A stretch of 64,000 nt of DNA, taken from Dicaeum eximium (Eukaryota; Chordata; Aves; Passeriformes; Dicaeidae). Every line of letters begins with the position of its first letter. Position 1 is the first letter of the stretch. Below, in pieces: positions 25,801 to 34,800 of this stretch. The translations under genes were made by a program, and so were the position numbers. Location of the stretch: contig VWZP01006030.1 of NCBI GenBank assembly GCA_013396995.1, forward strand, positions 1 to 64,000, read 5' to 3'. The notes under the pieces are model-generated. The model saw nothing but the letters and a program-made list of their open reading frames with translations. It was not told where the DNA came from and searched no databases.

Positions 25801-28800
25801 GGCTGCTTCTCCCAGCTCAGAGATGTCTCACTTCAGAGAAGAAATTACTCACTTATGAATACTCCACACAAACCACTGATGAGTACTCTAACTGTCAAGC
25901 TGAATCCATTTCCCACCCAGTGGAAAGCTGGTGTGAGGTGAGCCCTCTCAAGGGCTGAGCTCACAGTATAAAAGCAGCAGGAATCCCACTAGAAAAGCTA
26001 GATGCAAACAGTAGCCACAGCTGTAGTCACAGCTGGAAGAGTTCCATATGCAGATTAGCAGCCACTTGAGATTTGAGACTTAGAAAAGGCAGCAGTGAAG
26101 CACTTCCTGCAATACCAAGGGCTGATGTAATTCACTTAAATATAAAAGGGGGGGGGAGGGAAGTGATCTGGGCAGGAAAGGAGAAAGGAAAACAAACATT
26201 TCCTTTTTATTTCACTGAACATTTACTTTGATTTCACACTGACCTGTGCACACCCTGTTTCCATCATGTTGAAGTCCCTTGTCCACATTAAACCCCTTCA
26301 CTAATGCTTTAAAAAATGACAGAGCAGAGGTACATGCCCTTAGAAGGGCTGCCAGAGTGACTAATTTCTGATCTCACAGCCTTTTTGAGTCAATGTCTAA
26401 AATGCCCAGGAGGAAGGCACTGCTTTGCTCCTCCAGGGCTCTCTTCATGCAAGCCAGGGAAAGCCAGTCAGTGCTCCAAGAAGATCCACAGCACAGGGAA
26501 GAAGAGGTGCAGGGGCTGGGGAAATGAGTGCTCAGGTCTCTTTTGGTCTGGAGCCAGGTTAGGGGCTGGGGATGGACCTCAGCTGGTCCCCAGGGAGTGC
26601 TCCCTTGCTCATCTGCTCGGGATGGAGCACCAGCAGAACAAAGGGGAAGACTCGAGCTCCAACCTAAAACCCCAACATCTTTCAGCTTGTGTACAAGGAA
26701 ATACCTGCAACTGGATTCAGATTTGACTCTAGAAAGCTTGACTGAAATTTAGTGAAGGAAACCTCTTCTACCTTTGGACAACAGGTCTGCAAGTGAAGAC
26801 ACACAGTAATGTCCAATGTACACAGACAGGTTCCCTGATGTAAGGTTTTAATCCAAAATGGATGCAAATAGATCTTAACAATTTAAAAATAAAGTAACCT
26901 CAAAATAAGTGAAATTACTTAATAACAAGATAGATCCATGTTCACTTACCTTTTAAATCATCTACACTGCAGACTATTTGATTGTCTCTAACCAGTGTAT
27001 CCTAAGAATTTCTCTCCTAGTTCTACAACACCCAAGTAACCACTCTACTTCCTAAAGTGACTTGGATTATTTCCCTAAAGTGTCATTAACTGCTTATTAA
27101 TACATATATTCATGTTCTTATGACATTTATTTGGTACATTATAAAAAGCTTTTCATGCTTTGAAAGTGATTTTCATAAGAGTAGGAAAAAAACCACTCCA
27201 AAAAAACCAATAATATCTGTAAAATATTCATTCCCTATACATTAGCAAAAACCCCCAAAGAAAATGAAGGCAACATCATAACTAATACCCTTGGTATTAA
27301 GAATTTGCACTTACTGTCTGGGCAACATTGACATAGCACTTCTTTTTTTCCTCTCCCACACAACCTTAACATAAAACTAACCACTGCTTTAGCATCACAC
27401 AGCTCTCCTGACCACATCAAGCAAATTCAGGTACTAAAAACCTGCAGTCATTTCCAGCAGAAACACAGAGGGGAGCAAATCTTACCAAGAGAGACAATCC
27501 TTGAGGGCACTAAAATATGGGTATCTGGATATGACACAAACAGCACAGGGCACAAAACAGCCAGGCACCTTCCCAGTCTGCACAGATTCCCAATGGCCCT
27601 GCCCATTCGAGGAAGTGGAGCCATCCTGCAAGAAAACTGTACATTAATGTCTTTATGTTAATCACCAATTTATGGCTGATATTTTCTTGAGAACCTTAGA
27701 GATGTGATATCCAATTCACCCTATATTTCAAAAGGATTTTGAGGTCTTTCTCCCTTTAGTTCTTCAGAAAAATGTCAGCCTACAAGATTTAAACAACATC
27801 TATGAAGAAGAATTTCGGCTCAAAATATATTTAGAAAGAACATCTTTCATTGTTTTGAAAGAACAATCTTTACCAAAAAAAACCATCCAGGGGATAAAGT
27901 CTGCTCCTAAATATCCAAATCTCCTAAACTAAATCTGAAACAATTTTTCCTAATGCAATGTGTTCCAAAGTACTTAATTTAAATCAATAATATACATAAA
28001 TATACATAAAAGTATAATTTTTCCTGTACTACTTCTAACATAAAACCACACCTGTTAACTAATTTGATAAATTAAATCTCACATTATTTTCAAAGTGTTT
28101 TGCTTTTATATATTTTAATATGTTTTCATAGAAGAATGAGTTAAATAACATACTTGCATAGGCTGGTAGTACTGTGCAACAACACCATATGTTCTGTTAC
28201 CACAGACATCAGTGAAGACCAGGAAATGGATGTGGTCCTCTTTTGATTCAGAAGTTACATAAAGTCCTCCTGAAATGAAGGCAGCAACCATATTTTTAGT
28301 TATATATTTAACTACAGCTGTGTGAAAGACAATTCATGACAAATACTGCACATTGCCACTTCATTTCAAGAGAAATATTTCATTTTAAGGGATTAAAATG
28401 TAATATATAATTCACTTGAACTAAAGGTTGTTACAGAGGATGTAAACTGCACATAACTGAAGAAGCAAAAATGAAATTATTCTGCATTTTCAGAGACAAA
28501 ATACAATAAATGGGTTTAAATCACTTTTTACCCCCAAGATAGTAAAAAGGTCTGCAACAATGACACACATATTAAAATTTCTCCAATTAAACCTGGAGGA
28601 AATATTCACTACTTCAGGTATATCAAAACACCAAATGAAAAGTGAGAGAGCACTCAGCCATTTTGGGGTGAAAAATAATTTTTCAAGTGTGTGCATGTTT
28701 GCACTTCACTCAAACCAAGACTTACCAACAAGAGCTAAAAAATAACAGTTGAATTATGGGTCAAGAAATATTTACATTAAAACAGCTCTCAACAAGAGGT

Positions 28801-31800
28801 GTGAACCCTCATGTACCTGGGAAGCAGAGCTGTGGCAAAGCAATGAGATCAATGTCCTTTGGAACTGTCACATCTTCTGTGTCAGGTGCTTTCTGCTCCT
28901 CATTGAGGCTCTCGACATTTTCAGTCTTGGGTCTCTCTTTTTTCTTTCGGAAGGACCGGCGTTTGCTTTTATTCCAGTTATTACCAGCATTAATCACCTG
29001 AACATCATCTCTGCTGATAAACGGAGGCACAAATACAGAAAGAACTTCTGGATCAAGAGGAGGGAGATTTTTGAGTTTCCTTTGAGTGCCCTATAGAAAA
29101 ATAAAAAAAAACAAACAAAGCAAACACTAAGTTGACACTCATCCTGATATGTGGGGGTTTTTTAATAATTTTTAACCCTGGTTTTTCTCTACCCCTAAAA
29201 TTGTGGGTTTAGAATATATTCTTCTGCTTTCTAAATAATTGATTTTTCCTTTTAAACTTTTGTTTTATGCATGTTAATGCAAGGAAAATGGGCATTTTTA
29301 GCAGGCAAGGAATCCTTCCTCATTCAAAATGCCCCATATCAGTATTATGCCTCTGGCAAAAGAAACTAAAAGATATCAGATACCATATTTCCTCCTTTTC
29401 AGTGTTAAGATATACTTAAGCTATACTTAAAATAAACACTGGCAATAAGAGAAACCAAGCAATAAATGAAAAGAAACAGCTGAGCCTCTTAGATAAGCTC
29501 AACTTCAGGAAAAGCTTCCTTTCAACTCAGAATAAATAACGTGTACCAAAAAAACCCCAAACAACACGAACACAGACTTTCACAAGACAACACTTAACTT
29601 TATAAGGCAATTAACAAAGCACAATTAAAAACTACAATCATTGTTACAATCAACACAACTTTAAGACACTGAAGCCATGAAAACTCCTCCATATACTGGT
29701 GACTCTGTGGAACAAGCATCCCAAGAGCACATATGAAATTAAAATATTCTTTGCAGGCAGCTTTGCAAATTATGACTGGCCTGAAAGACCTCACTGCCCT
29801 TCAGTGAAAAGCTGTGGAGGAAGTGATCAGAGACATTTCCTCATACTGGGGAGCACTTTTTGTATTTTTGACCATATGGTCAAGCCAAGTAGCTGCATTT
29901 CCAATTACTTCATTGCAGTTTTAATCCTTCCTGCAAGGTTAAAAAAACAAGTAAAAGCTTTGTTTAACCAACGGATATTTGGAAACAGGAAAGGCAAGCC
30001 CCATGTGGTAAAAGGTTGTTTTGTTTTTAACTTTTTGCAAACATTTTCAATGTCAGAGGAGGTGAAGCATACATTCTGCTTCTATCACCAGATATGATGC
30101 AAGATGCTCCTTGAGAACTAGTGCTGGCCTCACCCATCATGTCCCTATTTTTTTTTAAATAGCTACAACATAGAAAGCTCTGTTGCCAATCTTCCACCAT
30201 CCAGGTTTTGAGAAAGAAGTCTCAGCTCTTATGTCCCAGCAGATACATCCACTAACAGTTTTCTTTTCCACATTTTAGCATCAGAGGAAAAATGTGAACA
30301 AATGCTTTGTGACATGTTAGTTATGGTATCTTAAATTCCATAAACTGCACTGTATTTAGAATAGGATATTCTAAAGAAGCTACTTCACTAAAAATAAGAA
30401 GTGAAAAATCACACTTTTAATGAACAAAGAGCCTCAACTAGAAATAAATTTGCATGGAAAGAAAAATTCAGGTAAGTATCCAGTGGGATAGTCAAAAGAT
30501 AGCAATGACTTTAAAAGGCACATCATAAATTGGGATACTGAGTGCCACATCCTCCCATGCTAAGAACTTCAAGAGTCATTTCCTTAGTTAGCAGCTGACA
30601 AAGGCAGTGAAGAAACTGGAAATACAGATAAATTCACCATGATCACCCTCAAACTAACATGCAGCTAAACATTTCAGGAGGAAATTAAGAATTAAGGCTC
30701 AGCCCTCAGGCTGTTATGCAAGAAAAACACAGGCTAACTCCAACAGTAGCATCCTCAACTTGGCAGATTTGCCCCGCTGAGGTTTTCATACAGAGTTGCT
30801 TTGACAGGGCAATCCCTGACTTACACTGAGGCATCTCTATGCTCCAAAGTGCTGGATGGCAGCCAGCAGTTTAATGGCCTCACAGCCTAACAGCTCCTGA
30901 AATGGCAGATCTTTGATGTCTTGCACTACTAGAGGGACATTAAACACCATTTTTCCCCACAGAACAGCACTGTCAGCACTGTCACTGACCCACTGACTCA
31001 GTCTCCAGCATTTGAGTCAGCTCAGATTAATGTCTTGGGCAAAGTCACGTTTGCTTAGTCCCTGAGTTCAGGGATAGTGAATAATAGGCAGCAACAGAAC
31101 AATGTTCACTTGTTTCTGCTATTCTTTGAACATTTTATCTTTTCTGCTGCTACTGTTACTTCTTCACTTTGACATACTTCCCTTTTGTAGCTTGCTACCA
31201 GATCTCCTTGCATCACACATAGCTTCTTACAACAGAAGTGGGGGATTTTATTCCATCCCCATTTGCTGACAGTGCTTCTGTGACAGTGCTGCTGTAAAGG
31301 ACACTGACACAAGACAGACTTTTACAATGACTGCACTATTTAGACACAATAGTATGTTGAAACCACAAATCAGAGCATGACTTCAGCTATCTGGTGTTTC
31401 CTTGACCTCATTCTTCTCTTCCCATCAATGAAGAAGTTAATTTTACTTTGAATGTCATGAAAGAACTGGTTTCTTTAACGAATAATTAGGCTGGGAAAGT
31501 ATGAAGCCTCAGAAAAATTAGGTTGGGCAGGACAATTAGGTTGTAATAGGACAAAAAGGAATGGTTTTAAACCAACAGAGGGCAGATTTAGATTAGATAT
31601 TAGGAAGAAATTCTTTATTGTGAGGGTGGTGAGGCACTGAACAGGTTGCCCAGAGAAGCTGTGGATGCTCTATTTCTGGAAGTGTCCAAAGTCAGGCTGG
31701 ATGGAGATCTGAACAACCTGGTTTAGTGGAAGGTGCTCTTGCCCCAAGCAGGGGCATCAGAACTGGGTGATCTTTAAGGTCCCTTCCAACCCAAACAACT

Positions 31801-34800
31801 GTAGGATGATCTCTGCAGATTGTTGTGCAACACTTTGCTCAAACTGATGATAAGGTTGCCATTAGGTCTGGTTCAAGTTTCAGAAGTCCCTTTGGAAGGA
31901 GATTCTTCCTCCCTTAAGCCCCAGCCCTCAGTGCAGCTTCTTCTGGTCTCACTCTTCTTTGTCAGCAGCTCTCCAGTATAAAGGTACCCAAATGTGGGAC
32001 AGTATTCCAGATGTGAACTCAAGGGTATTGAGTAATAACAATAATAGCAATGATCCCTTCTCTTTGCCTGTGAGCCTCAGTCCTGATGATGCAGGCCATT
32101 ACACAGTTATTTTTCAGACAATCACACAACAGCTTGGGCTGGGAGGGACCTTAAATTATCATCTCATTTGAATTCTCCTGCCATGGGCAAGGGCATCTTC
32201 CACTAGATCAAGCTGCCCAAAGCACCCCCCAATTTGACCTTGAACACTTCCAGGGATGGTGCATCCACAATTTCCCTGAGCAACCTGTGCCAATGCCTCA
32301 TCACCCTCACAGAAAAATTCTCCCTAATATCTAATCTAACCCTGCCCTCTGCCAGTTGAAGCCATTCCCCCCTGTTCTATCACTCCATGCCCTTGTCAGA
32401 AGTCCTTCTCCAGCTCTTTGAAGCCCCATCAGGTACTGAAAGTCCACAATAAGGTGACCCCAGAGCCTTCTCTTCTCCAGGCCAAACAGCCTCAACTCTC
32501 TCAGCCTTTCCTCATATGAGAGGTGCTCCTGTAATAATCTCTGTGGTCCTCCTCTGGACCCAATCCCAAGAGCTCCATGTCTCTCCTGTGCTTAAGACCC
32601 CAGAGCTGGACTAGCACTCCAGGTAGAGCAGAGGGGTTGAATCTCCTCCTCCACCTGCTGCCCCTCACTGCTTTGGATGCAGCCCAGGACATGTTTGGCT
32701 TTCTGGGCTGCAAGTGCACATGGCCAGGGCATGTCCAACCTCTCATCCAGCAGCACTCCCAAGTCCTTCTCAGCAGGGCTCCCTGCATCACCCAGTCTGT
32801 ACCAATAGTAGGGACTGCCCTGACTCAGGTGCAGCTCCTTGCACTTGGCTTTGTTGATTCCCAGGCTTCCCATGGATCTACTTCTAGAGCTTTTCCAGGT
32901 GCTTTTCACTGCAACAAGCACACACTGCTGACTGATGCTCAATCTGATCACACCTCATTTCTTTCAGACACCTTGACAGCCAAGGAGGCATTACAGGAGC
33001 AGGAAAATGTATTTTGGTGGTTATGTCTGCATCAGCAGGGCCAGAAAGCACGAGACAGCTCTGTACCACTGACTGTGGTGGGCAGATACAGCTTGCACAA
33101 GCTTGCCAAATCAAAACCCAGCTTTATAGCTGTGGATAACTTAGGGAAAAGGAATCACTTCTGTACGCTTCATTCTTACAAAATACACACTTCCAGTGCT
33201 AAGAAAGAAACCTCTAGCTGAAAACAGCAGCCTCTTTGATCTTTTCAAATTGAACTCTCCAAGTGACAATTTTCTTGGCAATAAGGATAAGCAATGGATG
33301 ACAGCCCAGAAACTTCTGTTTCAGGAGCTTCAGTGCAAAGCTACTTTTTTTTTTCCTGGAGTCCCCATGAACAACAGGTCAGTCACACCCCATTTGGGTG
33401 TGGGTTGTATCATAGTCCCATTGACTTAATTTTCTTTATCACTCCATGTTTCAGTACAGTACAGGTAAGAATGCACCAACACACTGTGAAGACCACAATT
33501 TGAAGCATTATCAGGATTTTTACGCACTGTTTAATCCGCAAATATCATCACAAATCCACTACTTTCATTTGGAATGTTATCTTCTCTCAGTTAAGTCTTT
33601 TCTTTCTACAGTCACTAAAGTTAGCCATAAAAACATATTTCACTCTCCTCATGTAGATAGTGCTGCAGAAGGAAAAGGAAGTGGAGTAAATCTGTAAGCT
33701 TGCCCTAAGACAGTGACTGAAATCCCTGTGGTGCAACAGCTTACAGGGACTTTACTTAAGTTCATATTGACAAAAGAAAGGTCTACTTTCTTTTCTGACA
33801 CCTTTTTGTATCTCAAGCAAAGAAACAATTCAGAACCTGCAGTCTGATCAGAATATCAGAATGGCTTCTGTTTTCTGTAGCCGATTTCTCATTTGTTGTT
33901 CCACAGGTTTTTTTTTTCAGAAAGCTGTGAAGACAAACTAAGCAAAGTGGAATGAATAAGAAATCCCCCTTCCTTTGGGTTCACTTCTCATGCTTCTGAT
34001 AAAACACCATGTACACACTGATTTCAGAAGTCTGGTGCTGACATTTAGGAACTACTTTCCTATTCTGAAGGTACACATGAATGAGATCCCGGAATGTGAA
34101 CCTCTGCTTGGCTGTTATCACTAAAGAAGCTGACATCAGCAAAAGCCGTGTCCTGAGAGAGTGAACAAGTAACAAGCCCAACAAAGACTTCTTTATCTAA
34201 TGCTATTAGAGCGCAATCAAATTCAAGGTCAAGCAGAGCAATTGAGATCCCTGGGAGCTGTCTGGTTTTTTGTTTTGTTTTGTTTTTTGCACGTGCTGGC
34301 CCCACAGCTCTTCCCACAGCTCGGCAGCTCCTAGGTATTGAACAAGCCCAACACACTTGAACCAAGCAGAACCAGGAGGAGGAGGAGGGCTATCACTGTG
34401 AGCCCACATATGAATAATTAGAAACAAATTATAAACCACATATTCAAAGCAGTAACCGACCCATCAGCTCCTGCCGTATCCAAGTGGTTCAGGTTACGCC
34501 AAACTCAGAGCACTTGAGCTCACGGGGGTTTAGATCTCGTGTTTTCCTGAGGATACGAGTTACCAACCTTTATTCTTTCGCTTTTCTCTCCAGCGGAAGA
34601 CAGGACGTGGCGTAACACCCAGTAAAAATTCATCGTTAAGGGTTCTGCTGTCCCTGCTTATATAAACCTACAGTGAGTTCTGCATCTAAACTCAGAGGAA
34701 AAGTGCAGCTACCTCACACCGCTACCAAATTCTCCCTGTTTTGCTGACGTTCGCCTGTCAGAACAACTTTCTCTTGGGATATTTCACTCCATGCGCTGAC

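Noticed and set aside
32577..33221. 214-codon plus-strand open frame, the longest on that strand
   Set aside because: Its first half is the antisense of a CR1 reverse-transcriptase fragment and its second half is unique intronic sequence. It is not a gene.
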